From positions 40,919-63,192 of the IMG/VR virus record IMGVR_UViG_3300030098_007065: 22,274 nucleotides of DNA; one strand, written 5' to 3'. This document shows, one piece after another, positions 1 to 9,175 of the stretch; within the stretch, counting starts at the first letter, position 1; each line of letters opens with the position of its first letter. The translations under genes were made by a program, and so were the position numbers. Below the pieces are notes generated by a model. It did no database searches. It was not told where the DNA came from and saw nothing but the letters and a program-made list of their open reading frames with translations. The stretch is from a virus.

Positions 1-1184
1 GGTGGTATATTATTATGACCTATATATTGACCTGTTGTTGTTGATTGTACAATCCTTGAACCCGGAACTAATCCATAGTATAAATTTTCACCAAATTCAG
101 CTTGCTCTGGCAATGCATTTAATTCTATTAATCTATTTACCGAACTTAAAGCTTTTTGAGCTTCTTCAACACCAAGAACACCTATAATAAAATCTCGAGC
201 TTTAATTAGATCTGCATCAGAAAAACGACCTGGGTGTACTCTACTTTGTGTACGTGGGTCAAATATAGCTTGAGTAATAAAATATTCTGTATCTTGAAAC
301 ACCCATCTAACACCCACCGGCCTTGGACTATTACCAATAAACTTCCCAGAAACATTAAGTATTCCGCCCCACCCAGGACCGCCTGCTGATGGTTGAGCCC
401 ACCCTCTCAAGCTTTGACTTCCGTATTTTGGATCAAAATCAGCATCTGTATATACTTTTCCAGCATTGTGATTTTCCCTAATTATATGATCACGATAATT
501 AAGTATATCTTTATATCTAGTATTATTTTGAAATGCAACAATTGCATCACTATCTAAATAACGCGCATCATCACCTATTAATTGTTGCGGGTTAATACTA
601 TCACCAAAATAAAATATAAAACCTACATTAGTACCTTCACCTTCTTTTCCTTCAGGTACTATTTCTGTTCTAGTATCTGTACTATGTGTATGGTTAGGTA
701 AATCTTCTAACTTTATACCAGCTCTATATTCTCCTGCTAAATCCCCATTTTTTAAATTTTCTGGATCTTTTTGTTTTATGCCTCCAGGTGTAAACGTAAA
801 TGTATCTTCATTTTTATCTGTATGAGTTCCTGCGCCTACTGCAAATAACCCTTCAGATTGTAAAATCCATTTCGTTCCCTTTATTCTCTTTTCTGGATTC
901 TCAAAATTTGTTGTCATTATTATGACGTTTATAGGAAAAAAAGCATCTAACCATTCTGTTTGATATGAGAAACCAACTGGTTCAGCATAATTATTAATTA
1001 CAAATCTATCATCTACTGAACTTAAAGATATACCAGTAACGTTACCCGCACCATCATACACTTTTGCAATTTTTGCTTCACCACCTATACTACGCTGATC
1101 CGAAGAACTAATATCACCACCACTTACATGTAGTAATGATGTATATTGATCTGATATACGTTGCTGTGTAAGACTCTCAGGCAT
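1..1184 (-). CDS. Tail collar / gp10-C-like baseplate or fibre protein (3' end outside window)
   Basis: This open frame starts at the ATG at 1184 and runs without a stop off the left edge, giving 394 codons. The start is firm: an in-frame TAA lies two codons upstream. Residues 83-120 read like the repeat unit of phage collar and baseplate gp10 C-terminal domains: FFPINVIIMTTNFENP, then GTKW, then GLFAVGAGT. Residues 159-168, LEDLPNHTHS, match the PSHTHT-type motif that follows in this family. In T4 such domains occur in gp10 and gp12, which sit at the baseplate edge and hold or form fibres. I infer a peripheral baseplate or fibre-attachment role. The region after residue 170 is unfamiliar, with a Trp/Gly-rich stretch at 261-285. 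It lies 14 nt after the 677-residue gene and has its own late-type box. Receptor-binding protein is an alternative. Confidence 0.72.
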   Translation of the reverse strand, partial: MPESLTQQRISDQYTSLLHVSGGDISSSDQRSIGGEAKIAKVYDGAGNVTGISLSSVDDRFVINNYAEPVGFSYQTEWLDAFFPINVIIMTTNFENPEKRIKGTKWILQSEGLFAVGAGTHTDKNEDTFTFTPGGIKQKDPENLKNGDLAGEYRAGIKLEDLPNHTHSTDTRTEIVPEGKEGEGTNVGFIFYFGDSINPQQLIGDDARYLDSDAIVAFQNNTRYKDILNYRDHIIRENHNAGKVYTDADFDPKYGSQSLRGWAQPSAGGPGWGGILNVSGKFIGNSPRPVGVRWVFQDTEYFITQAIFDPRTQSRVHPGRFSDADLIKARDFIIGVLGVEEAQKALSSVNRLIELNALPEQAEFGENLYYGLVPGSRIVQSTTTGQYIGHNNIP

Positions 1185-1198
1185 TATTTATATTTATC
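1185..1198 (-). promoter_or_regulatory. Late-promoter-like double box
   Basis: Two overlapping boxes on the minus strand precede the ATG at 1184. GATAAATA occupies 1191-1198, six nt from the start, and an exact T4 late consensus TATAAATA occupies 1185-1192, directly abutting the ATG. The first has the spacing seen at the other genes here. The second would place initiation inside the gene, so the upstream box is the likelier one. The boxes fill the 14-nt gap after the 677-residue gene. Confidence 0.6.
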
Positions 1199-3232
1199 CT
1201 AGTAACCAGTAGAACCACTACTAGGTCGGAAGTTCTGCGGACTCTGTGGAGGCGGCGGGGGAGGTGTCGTATTACTTGACCCTGTACTAGCAGGATTTAA
1301 CTCACTAAAATCAACCTCACCTATAACAATTTCACCAGCAAAGTCATCTTCTGGTTCTTCTTCTAATACTACAGATTTATCTACTATACTATTTAAAACT
1401 TGTTGCTGAAGTTCAAAAAGTTCATTTATTACACGAGAAATAACATTATAGTCTACTGCTTCATTTTCATGAAACTCTATATCTCTAAAATTAATATCTA
1501 ACCCTTTATATGTTATATAATTTCTTAGTATAGGTATATTATCTATTAATGCCGGAGCTGGTATAAGACTAAGGCTCAAAAATATATTTACAGTATCTTT
1601 AACAATATTTTGTATCTCACTATTCAAAGAACTTCCTAAGCTTGATTCACAACTTATAATTTTTTCATATAAATTTTTAAGATCTAAAGGTACAAAATTT
1701 TGATATAATAAACTACTTTCTTTAAACAAATATATACGACCTATATTATGTAATAAAAAGAATAAATCTGTATCATTTTTTGCTACTATATAGTTTATAT
1801 AATTAAAATAGTTTGATCTAAGTATATTAGAATTAAATTTCTTTTCGATTAGATTAAAACGCTCACTTGTATTATCAAAATACATATCAGATAGATATTG
1901 CAAATTATTCGGATCTGCAAATCCTGAAACTTCTGCTGGATTAGAAATAAATCTTGTTGTTATAAATCCCCTATCGTTAATAATAAAAATATTTGAATCA
2001 TTTTGTGAAAAGAAGATATCAATATCATCTTCATTTACTGATGTAAAATCATATGAAGGTCTATGTCTATAAATAATTTTCGGATTTAATTCAGGGCCTA
2101 AATCAACTATTCTTTCTGCATCTAATTGATATAAATAAAATATACCTTCACTGCTTGTACTTTGCTCAATTATATCCGGAGGAGCTTGTCCAGGCTCAGT
2201 TATAACTAATATTGAATCATCTGAGTCCCTAATATCGAAAGCAATTATATCTTCATCCTCTATTGTCGTTATTGTTTTAATTAATTTATTAGAATATTTA
2301 TTTCTTATAGAAATAAACGTAGTATCGATACCCTCTTCACTATCTACTTCATTATATCGATAACCTAGTAAATTTTTTCCTATCTTAACAGTTTCATCTA
2401 TAATATTTTCTTCTAATGTTATTTTATCAACAAGTTTTAATTTACCACACGGATTAATAAAACTGTTATCATAAAGATTCAGATCAATTTCATTTGTACC
2501 AGCTGATAAACTATATAAAATATCTGTTGAGTTATCATATGTAAATCTCGTACCACCTTTAAATAATGTTTCACCTGTATCTTCATCAGGTGTTATTGGT
2601 ACTAAACTACTATTTTTGGTAAAGCTGCCTGAGAAAGTATGTGACGTTGTAGGTGTAGTAGTAAAATAAAAATATGTCTCATCGTTGTATACAAACAAAG
2701 TACTATCAATTGTATCATCTAATACACTTACACCAGGTACCTTATCAATAAAACTAAATGGGTCAATTTGAATAGGAAACAAATTATCTTTTGCTTGCTT
2801 CGTATCGTTGTTTCGTATATCATTTTTACCACTAGATAATCCTAAAAAGTATGCATCACCATTTTTTGCTGAATTTTTAAAGTTTAATAAATCATTACGC
2901 GAAGTAATATTTAATGCATATAAATTTAAATTATTTTTATTTAAAATACCTAAGTTTGTATCAACGAAAGATTGATCTATTACGCTTCTAGGCGATACAA
3001 CCGGTTTAGTTAATATATCTCTTTCATTTGTTGGTGTCGTTGTTCTATCAAATTCTAATTTATTTAAAACACTATTTGCAAAAAACGTATTTAAAGATTG
3101 TAAAATACTAGAATTTTGAGTAAAAGTTTTACCGGTATATGCTACGCCATCTCTAACGTTTACAAAACCAGAATACGAAGCTCCACTTAATGTAAACGAT
3201 CCAGCTGCTGTATATTTAAAATATTCAATCAT
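1199..3232 (-). CDS. Large baseplate-region protein, possible beta-propeller, Pro-rich tail
   Basis: This 677-residue protein is not recognised as a named family. A short pattern recurs: NSTDILY (234-240), DSDDSILVI (336-344), NDSNIFII (411-418) and NDTDLFFLL (486-494), with a weaker IDSTLFVY (175-182). Each is a polar turn followed by a hydrophobic strand, as in beta-propeller blades or other repeated beta sheets. That fold is inference. Residues 520-625 look helical, and the C-terminus is low complexity with six consecutive prolines at 657-662 and Ser/Gly after them. There is no signal peptide or membrane segment. Its ATG overlaps the stop of the 3229-5607 gene by 4 nt (ATGA), suggesting translational coupling. 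Its position among baseplate genes suggests a virion structural protein, perhaps in the outer baseplate. Confidence 0.6.
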   Translation of the reverse strand: MIEYFKYTAAGSFTLSGASYSGFVNVRDGVAYTGKTFTQNSSILQSLNTFFANSVLNKLEFDRTTTPTNERDILTKPVVSPRSVIDQSFVDTNLGILNKNNLNLYALNITSRNDLLNFKNSAKNGDAYFLGLSSGKNDIRNNDTKQAKDNLFPIQIDPFSFIDKVPGVSVLDDTIDSTLFVYNDETYFYFTTTPTTSHTFSGSFTKNSSLVPITPDEDTGETLFKGGTRFTYDNSTDILYSLSAGTNEIDLNLYDNSFINPCGKLKLVDKITLEENIIDETVKIGKNLLGYRYNEVDSEEGIDTTFISIRNKYSNKLIKTITTIEDEDIIAFDIRDSDDSILVITEPGQAPPDIIEQSTSSEGIFYLYQLDAERIVDLGPELNPKIIYRHRPSYDFTSVNEDDIDIFFSQNDSNIFIINDRGFITTRFISNPAEVSGFADPNNLQYLSDMYFDNTSERFNLIEKKFNSNILRSNYFNYINYIVAKNDTDLFFLLHNIGRIYLFKESSLLYQNFVPLDLKNLYEKIISCESSLGSSLNSEIQNIVKDTVNIFLSLSLIPAPALIDNIPILRNYITYKGLDINFRDIEFHENEAVDYNVISRVINELFELQQQVLNSIVDKSVVLEEEPEDDFAGEIVIGEVDFSELNPASTGSSNTTPPPPPPQSPQNFRPSSGSTGY

Positions 3233-5607
3233 TTTTTATAATCTATAAATTTAATCTCATTAATATTAGCTGTTTCCGGTATAGAGTTTTTAATATTAGT
3301 TATAACTATATTTTTTACTTCTTCCCGAATATCTTTATCTGATATATTTAAATTTTTAATATTAATATCCACTTCATTACTCTTATGTTTAAGATTAGTA
3401 TTAATAGAATTAACTAATTGAATATTATCTGTTAAATTTCTCTGACCACATGGTAGTGATAAAGTTATATCTTGTATATTATTAATATTTGTACTAAACA
3501 AAAATGCTAATCTTTCATTTTCATTTAATGGTTCTAAAGAAAGATATAAATTATCTATTGCAATTCTATCTTCTGGATCACTAGCTGCATTACGCAATAT
3601 TTCAATATTCTGCTGCACATTATTATTATCATTATAATAGATAAAAATATCTCCAAAAAGCAATCGCTTTGTAAACATTTGAAAAGCATTAATTTCAAAT
3701 GTATATAATTCATTCGAATTTAAATATAATCTAAATTCACCTAAAACAGCATCAAAAGATATAAAGATATTATTTTGTTCGAATAAATCTATTTCAAAAG
3801 CATATTCATATGTAGTTTGATCTATTCTTGCTGATAAGCTTATACCTTCAGTACTATTATCAAATAGTCTATAAATTAACTTACAATTTTTACCACTCTT
3901 TTCAAAATATATACCACCGTGTATTGAATTAAATTCTGATTCTAAATAAAAATCATCTGTATCATTTTGTATCGTAAACCCTAAACCAAAACCACCGTTT
4001 TCATTTATTGAAGAAAAATAATTATTAATTTTTTCATCTATAATTGATATATCACAAAAATTAGTAGGTGTCTTCATAGCAAAATTTTCTTTTGCAATTC
4101 TAACATACTTGTATCTTTTTGATGGCTCAAAAACAAGATCACTTCTTTTATCAAAATAATATTTTTGTGTAACAGAACTCTTAAGACTAGAATTAGTCAT
4201 TATTAAGTTTTCAACTGCTTGATCATATGTTATATTAAATGAAGCAACTCCACCTAAGGCTGTTTCTTTAGAAACTAAATCAGGATAATAATATCTATCA
4301 ACCCACGTTCCACGAGTACCTATACCGCCCGATAACCAAGTGCAAAGATAAGTTACATCTTCACTTTGTACGGTATCATCATCTAAATTATATACACGGT
4401 CAGATAAATCTGGTGCAATAAATGAAAATGATCCACAATCTGCAAATTTAGTATCATTAATATTAATTTTATCAAAAGGTTGAAGAGACGAAGGCGTAGT
4501 AAAATGTGTTGTTCCAGGTTTAATAACTAAGTCATAATTATTATAAACATAATTTAATGCTAAAGTTTCATTTTTTTCACTATCAATATCAGTAAAGATA
4601 CTCGTATATGTTCTTAAATTTTGCGCGAATATAGGTGTTTCAGAAGTAGATAATAAATTATTTGATGATGTAAAAGAATCTTGTGTATTAACTATATTCT
4701 TTAAAGTAAGAAAATCAAAAACTTGCTTATCATTATCACTTGAACTAAACAGCAAATAATTTGATGGTAAATTAAAATCACTTTTTGTATCTCTTATTTT
4801 ACCACTTTCGTTATATGTTATATAAGATGTATTGTAAGGCGATGGTATGGTTAAGTTTAATTCTTGATCAAGCCTTATACTAAAATTTGTAACTACAAAC
4901 TCATTATAATTTTTTGATGGGTCAAGTTTTGTAGCAACAACTTTATTACCGTTACTAGTTAAAGCATAAACTATACGCGTACTGCCCTTCTGCTTTGTTG
5001 AATATAAATTAAGATAACTTATTGAAGTATATTTACATAAGTTGTAATTTAAATTAAATCCTGAAAGAGGTAATTGACTTTCTGAAACAAATAAAACATC
5101 TCGAGTATCTTTAAATCCTGCTTCGTTATCATCTTCAACAACGAGAAAATATCTTATATTATTAACACGAGTTGCAACCCTACAATTAAAATCATCAATC
5201 AATTCTATTTCAAAAATATCACCACTAACTGAATCAATTGATGCTGTACCGTAGTTTTCAGCTTCAAAAATTTTATTTTCTATTTTAAACGTACTTAAAG
5301 AAGCTTGTTTAAATTTGCAAAAAGCAGAAGCACTAAATCCAAAATTTAACGTTGTTGTATATTTATCGGGTTTTATTTTTGGCGCATTATAAGTAGTAAC
5401 ACTATCTAACAGTACATTATCTGTAAGATAAAAATTTGTATAGTTTAAATTCTTAAAGCTTTGCGCACCTGAAAGAGCCTGTATGAAATTTATCTTAAAA
5501 CCGCCATTAAATGTCCTAGGAAATTGATCTAATTCAATATTCATTGGACAAAAGCTAGCCTCTGCAGAGCTAAGTGCACTTAGACTAGATTTTACTAAAG
5601 ATCCCAT
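3229..5607 (-). CDS. Baseplate-region structural protein with LamG/ConA-like domain
   Basis: The protein has 792 residues from the ATG at 5607. A TTG two codons upstream (5613) also fits, but the ATG has a late-type box at the usual 6-nt distance and is preferred. Counting from that ATG, residues about 536-698 resemble a LamG or concanavalin-type sandwich: GFGLGFTIQN, then GISLSARIDQ, then IFISFDAVLGEFRLYLNSN, the usual strand-strand-ligand-face order. Such domains bind carbohydrates or act as spacers in phage tails. The N-terminal two thirds is Ser/Asn-rich and beta-like with no recognised domain, but contains a notable GTWVDRYYYPD at 433-443. The C-terminal 90 residues are Asn/Ile/Lys-rich. 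It sits 21 nt after the small PKD-like gene and overlaps the next gene by 4 nt. I infer a virion adhesin or outer-baseplate role; the exact function is unknown. Confidence 0.62.
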   Translation of the reverse strand: MGSLVKSSLSALSSAEASFCPMNIELDQFPRTFNGGFKINFIQALSGAQSFKNLNYTNFYLTDNVLLDSVTTYNAPKIKPDKYTTTLNFGFSASAFCKFKQASLSTFKIENKIFEAENYGTASIDSVSGDIFEIELIDDFNCRVATRVNNIRYFLVVEDDNEAGFKDTRDVLFVSESQLPLSGFNLNYNLCKYTSISYLNLYSTKQKGSTRIVYALTSNGNKVVATKLDPSKNYNEFVVTNFSIRLDQELNLTIPSPYNTSYITYNESGKIRDTKSDFNLPSNYLLFSSSDNDKQVFDFLTLKNIVNTQDSFTSSNNLLSTSETPIFAQNLRTYTSIFTDIDSEKNETLALNYVYNNYDLVIKPGTTHFTTPSSLQPFDKININDTKFADCGSFSFIAPDLSDRVYNLDDDTVQSEDVTYLCTWLSGGIGTRGTWVDRYYYPDLVSKETALGGVASFNITYDQAVENLIMTNSSLKSSVTQKYYFDKRSDLVFEPSKRYKYVRIAKENFAMKTPTNFCDISIIDEKINNYFSSINENGGFGLGFTIQNDTDDFYLESEFNSIHGGIYFEKSGKNCKLIYRLFDNSTEGISLSARIDQTTYEYAFEIDLFEQNNIFISFDAVLGEFRLYLNSNELYTFEINAFQMFTKRLLFGDIFIYYNDNNNVQQNIEILRNAASDPEDRIAIDNLYLSLEPLNENERLAFLFSTNINNIQDITLSLPCGQRNLTDNIQLVNSINTNLKHKSNEVDINIKNLNISDKDIREEVKNIVITNIKNSIPETANINEIKFIDYKK

Positions 5608-5613
5608 TAACAA

Positions 5614-5621
5614 TATTTATG
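5614..5621 (-). promoter_or_regulatory. Late-promoter-like box CATAAATA
   Basis: CATAAATA on the minus strand lies six nt before the ATG at 5607. The T4 late consensus is TATAAATA centred near -10, which would put the transcript start at or next to the start codon. The box supplies an in-frame TAA upstream of the coding frame, limiting start choices to the ATG or the intervening TTG. Confidence 0.55.
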
Positions 5622-5628
5622 CTATATA

Positions 5629-6195
5629 CTAGTATTGCCCAACTCCACCTGCACCACCTTTAGAAGGGTCTTCTTTAAATTGATCATTATCCATTTGTAC
5701 TATATAATCATCCTTTTTAGTAAGAAAAGTAAATCTAGATGGGTTATCAGCTTTATTAAGGAGATCTAATCCAATTAAATCTATATCTTCTATAGACTGG
5801 TAGTAGCCATTAGTACGAATATTTATTGGAGCACTCAATTGAGTAGTTTCACCTGTTACATAGCCTATATTGACTTTTAAAATAACAGATTTATTTAATG
5901 CAAAGTTTGATGGTTCGTATATATGACTATATGTATCAGTTAAATATTTCGGCGCAACTCCTTTATTAATTTCTGGGAAAATAGAATCTTTTGTATAATC
6001 ACGAAAAATAGTAACATCAGGTTCTAATACTTCAGTTCCGTCGCCCCAATCAATTGCAACATAATTAGGAAATGTATCAGTAAATACATCTACTAAATTT
6101 AATTTAAAATTAGTTATATCAAAGAGATTGGTAGTTTCATAAACTTTACTAATTTCTGCTGAGGTTGTAGATATAGAAAATGTAAATGTGTTCAT
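5629..6195 (-). CDS. Small PKD-like baseplate-region protein
   Basis: This is a 188-residue protein. The segment at residues 28-110 looks like a PKD/Ig-type beta sandwich: VAIDWGDGTEV at 46-56 is the family's WGDGT turn, followed by DTYSHIYE at 87-94 and a VILKVNIGY strand at 104-112. In typical PKD domains the same elements appear as WDFGDG and HxYxxxGxYxVxL. The C-terminal end is Gly-rich (GGAGGVGQY). No catalytic motif, signal peptide or membrane segment is seen. The start codon overlaps the stop of the 989-residue gene by 4 nt, so the two are probably made together. PKD domains in phage tails serve as surface-exposed or spacer modules, so a decoration or connector role is inferred. It could be one small protomer of the outer baseplate. 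Confidence 0.6.
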   Translation of the reverse strand: MNTFTFSISTTSAEISKVYETTNLFDITNFKLNLVDVFTDTFPNYVAIDWGDGTEVLEPDVTIFRDYTKDSIFPEINKGVAPKYLTDTYSHIYEPSNFALNKSVILKVNIGYVTGETTQLSAPINIRTNGYYQSIEDIDLIGLDLLNKADNPSRFTFLTKKDDYIVQMDNDQFKEDPSKGGAGGVGQY

Positions 6196-9161
6196 AGTAT
6201 TAAAGCTGCTGCAGATAGAGGTGATGGCTCTACAAATGTTGTTGTTAAAGCAGGTACCGTAGAAGATAATACAAAATTAATATTATCTAAGTTACGTATA
6301 TTTTTTGCTGATTGAGTAAAATTAAAAGTAAATCTACTATTATTACAAATATATGCTTCTGTATTACAAATTTCAATATCGTTTTTATATTGAAAGAGAT
6401 AGTTAAATAAAACTGGCCCTTTATTTTGATCTTTTAAAATAACAGCGAGGTTAAACTGCTCGTTATCACTACTATAAGTTAGTATTGGCTTACTACATTC
6501 TATATATACTGAGTCTTCAGCTGTTAAAGCAAAATATGCCGCAGAAGAAATAGCAGGGTTACCGGTCGTAGGGTATATTTGCTCACTTTCGTCCTTTGTA
6601 TAACTATATCGGTAAATTTCTGGATAAAATCTATCTCCTTTATAACCAACTTGCTCTCTTTTCATTCTACAATAGAAAACATCATCGCCTACTTTTAATC
6701 GATTACTTGCTTTATCAAAAAAGTTAGTATTGATAGTTAAAGAGTTAGTAAATGTATTTGGAGTTTTAAATTTATCGTTATCGTAATTAGTTCTCTCAAT
6801 TATAACGTGACTGCTTGTTTCAATAAAAAGAGTACTGTAAAAGATATCAAAATCAACAACTGCTGTTGAAAGCTCATTGCAGATTGATTTATTATATTTT
6901 GTAGATAGATACGGTAAGGATTGTGTTAATTCTCTAACAGCAGGCGCAGCTGGAGCTTTATTTATATTTTTAACATATATTTTACCTAGATGATCTTGCT
7001 TATCAAAAAACGCTTCTCGAGCTGAAGTAACATTAGATATAGAAGTTTTTTCAAAGACACTTGAATTAAATTCAAATTGTTCTCTATCTTGCGTATAATT
7101 AAATATGATATTATCAGTAAAGAAGCCACCATCATAATCTTTCACTCCGTTTGTTCCAGATAAACGAACATTAAAGCTAAAATTACCAGATAAGCTCTTC
7201 GTAAAATTATCTGTTGGATCACACAACGCTGTAAAAATAGTCTTATTAGGAAAAGATGTTGGATATGGAGGTGTAGAATTAAACTCACCAATACCACCTT
7301 CAGTCAACTCAGAGAAATAAAATTGAGCAGTACTACTCGCATAAGAACTTAAATCTGAAATATTAGATGTACCTATATCAGTAGCACTAGTAGGATCAAC
7401 AAGCGTTTCACTATCTGAAAACTTAAAATATGCACCTTCTTTAACATCAGCATCTATTGTAAATCCTTCTGGTCTTCTATAATCTACTTCTAAAAAGTTC
7501 GAAGGTTCTTTTAATCCTTGATAAGGATTAAAATATCTAAAGAAGATATTATAAGCAGAAGTTGGAAAACTCGTCCATGTGCTGGGCGTATCTGGTAGAT
7601 CACCTCTTCCAGTAAACCCATTTGTAAATGTAGATAGACCGGATCTAATAGTTTCTGAAAATGTCGAACTATCTGTTTTTTTATAAGAAAAATTATAACC
7701 CTCACCATATAAACTATCAAAAAATTGATAGCCGTTCATTAGCAAGCTTTTTATTTTTTTAGGTGTTTCCAAGACAACATTATTTCGATAATAATTTTCA
7801 TCTTTTACTAATCCAAATATATTTCCAAAAAGGTCTTTTTTACTATCGTATATATACCCTTCGTCAAATAGATATGATAAATCTGTATTAACATTTCTAT
7901 CTTTACCCATTTCAGAATTATACCCAATAAACGCTGTACTATCTCTATCTGTATTAGGTTGATTTACTGCAATGCCCTTACTCGCATTATTTACTGAACG
8001 TGAAGTATCAATTATAAACGTTAAAACATTTTCTGTATTTGTAAAAAGATTAGGATCTGGAAAAATATATAATTGATTAGGAGGATATTTTGTTCTTGTA
8101 AAAAACTGTAATCGTTTACCTTCTATAACTACTATTGCTGAATTTTGTGGTCTAAAAAACCCTAAGTCACGTTCACTAACTATATCATTAGAGAAAACTG
8201 ATGCTGTTGACGGAAACTCTTGGTTTAAGAAGTTTGCATAAGGTTTTTCAGCTTTAAACAATAATTTAAGATTGTTGTTCTCGTCAAGTTCAGGATTACC
8301 ATCTTCATCAGTTGCAAGATAATAAAAATCAGCACCCATATATTTTTGGGTTAGTTTTCTTTTATTATTGAATAAAGAATCAGACTCAACGTTAAAATTT
8401 AAAGTGTTGCGAACTTCCTTTAGCTCAATTAAATCACTAGCAACATTAGCAAAAACTTCTTGTATAAGTTCACTATCTTCTGCTAAAAAGATATTATCTA
8501 GTGGTGCTTGTGTTGGATCATAACTTTTAAAAGATCTACCATATGAAGACGCATCTGGCTCTCTGTTAAAATATTGTGAAAAATTATCAAAATATTCTGT
8601 TGTAGATATTGATAACTCTCGTTTAATTTTTTCTATATCATAGTCTTTAGCAGCTGTACTACGGTTTTCTAAAAATTCTAAAATAAGATCAATAGCTGCT
8701 TGCTCTACCCCTAAAGAGCTACCTTTTACTTTGGCTTTTGTAGTAGCATAAAATAATTTTTGTCTTTTATCTTTATAGTATGATATAATACTTCGTATTT
8801 TTTTACTATAGAAAGACATTGCTATTTCTAAGTCTTGTGCATCAGTAAAATCAAGCTGAGTAAGAAATGTACGCTCAGCATTAGTTGAAAAATTTAAAGT
8901 AATGTCTTTTAAGAAATCTCGATATCGATCAATAATTACTTCTTTGTTAGTTTTACCTTGTAAGCTAGTTTTAGAATTCCAGCGATTCAGATAAGTTTTA
9001 TAAAATGTTGTTAATGTTTCAGGGTCGTATTGCTCTGTTACCGTTTCAATAAATTGAACGAAAGAATATGGTGTAAATTTATCTAATGCGTCATCTCGCT
9101 TGACATTAGGATTAGTTATAGATAAATCTACTTCAGGGTAGCCTGTAACAATAGTATCCAT
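6192..9161 (-). CDS. Very large baseplate protein at the T4 gp7 position
   Basis: This 989-residue protein is the longest gene here and not confidently recognised by sequence. The first 260 residues look mostly helical and charged, for example FVQFIETVTEQYDPETL at 34-50 and a run around 105-175. The remainder is Ser/Thr/Asn/Phe-rich and beta-like. The C-terminus ends in a hydrophobic PSPLSAAALIL. There is no signal peptide, transmembrane helix or enzyme motif. Length and position, downstream of gp25-gp6 and before smaller peripheral proteins, match T4 gp7 (1032 residues), which clamps the wedge together. That correspondence is by position and size only. A marine-phage-specific structural protein unrelated to gp7 is equally possible. 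It has its own late-type box, and its stop overlaps the next start (ATGA). Confidence 0.55.
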   Translation of the reverse strand: MDTIVTGYPEVDLSITNPNVKRDDALDKFTPYSFVQFIETVTEQYDPETLTTFYKTYLNRWNSKTSLQGKTNKEVIIDRYRDFLKDITLNFSTNAERTFLTQLDFTDAQDLEIAMSFYSKKIRSIISYYKDKRQKLFYATTKAKVKGSSLGVEQAAIDLILEFLENRSTAAKDYDIEKIKRELSISTTEYFDNFSQYFNREPDASSYGRSFKSYDPTQAPLDNIFLAEDSELIQEVFANVASDLIELKEVRNTLNFNVESDSLFNNKRKLTQKYMGADFYYLATDEDGNPELDENNNLKLLFKAEKPYANFLNQEFPSTASVFSNDIVSERDLGFFRPQNSAIVVIEGKRLQFFTRTKYPPNQLYIFPDPNLFTNTENVLTFIIDTSRSVNNASKGIAVNQPNTDRDSTAFIGYNSEMGKDRNVNTDLSYLFDEGYIYDSKKDLFGNIFGLVKDENYYRNNVVLETPKKIKSLLMNGYQFFDSLYGEGYNFSYKKTDSSTFSETIRSGLSTFTNGFTGRGDLPDTPSTWTSFPTSAYNIFFRYFNPYQGLKEPSNFLEVDYRRPEGFTIDADVKEGAYFKFSDSETLVDPTSATDIGTSNISDLSSYASSTAQFYFSELTEGGIGEFNSTPPYPTSFPNKTIFTALCDPTDNFTKSLSGNFSFNVRLSGTNGVKDYDGGFFTDNIIFNYTQDREQFEFNSSVFEKTSISNVTSAREAFFDKQDHLGKIYVKNINKAPAAPAVRELTQSLPYLSTKYNKSICNELSTAVVDFDIFYSTLFIETSSHVIIERTNYDNDKFKTPNTFTNSLTINTNFFDKASNRLKVGDDVFYCRMKREQVGYKGDRFYPEIYRYSYTKDESEQIYPTTGNPAISSAAYFALTAEDSVYIECSKPILTYSSDNEQFNLAVILKDQNKGPVLFNYLFQYKNDIEICNTEAYICNNSRFTFNFTQSAKNIRNLDNINFVLSSTVPALTTTFVEPSPLSAAALIL

Positions 9162-9167
9162 TAAACA

Positions 9168-9175
9168 TATTTATC
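9168..9175 (-). promoter_or_regulatory. Late-promoter-like box GATAAATA
   Basis: GATAAATA on the minus strand is six nt before the ATG at 9161, in the 15-nt gap after the PKD-containing gene. It includes an in-frame TAA, which fixes the start. Same spacing as the boxes at 1191, 5614 and 13761. Confidence 0.55.

Noticed and set aside
2-187. Plus-strand 61-residue Leu-rich open frame at the left edge
   Set aside because: It is antisense to the collar-like gene, which is open across the whole region and carries domain motifs.
2295-2302. AATAAATA on the minus strand
   Set aside because: Same sequence as the late box but deep inside the 677-residue gene with no following start, so treated as background of AT-rich DNA.
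6192-9161. Possible VrlC-type marine phage structural protein
   Set aside because: I recall VrlC-like proteins near baseplate genes in cyanophages but cannot match this sequence to them from memory, so no name is given.
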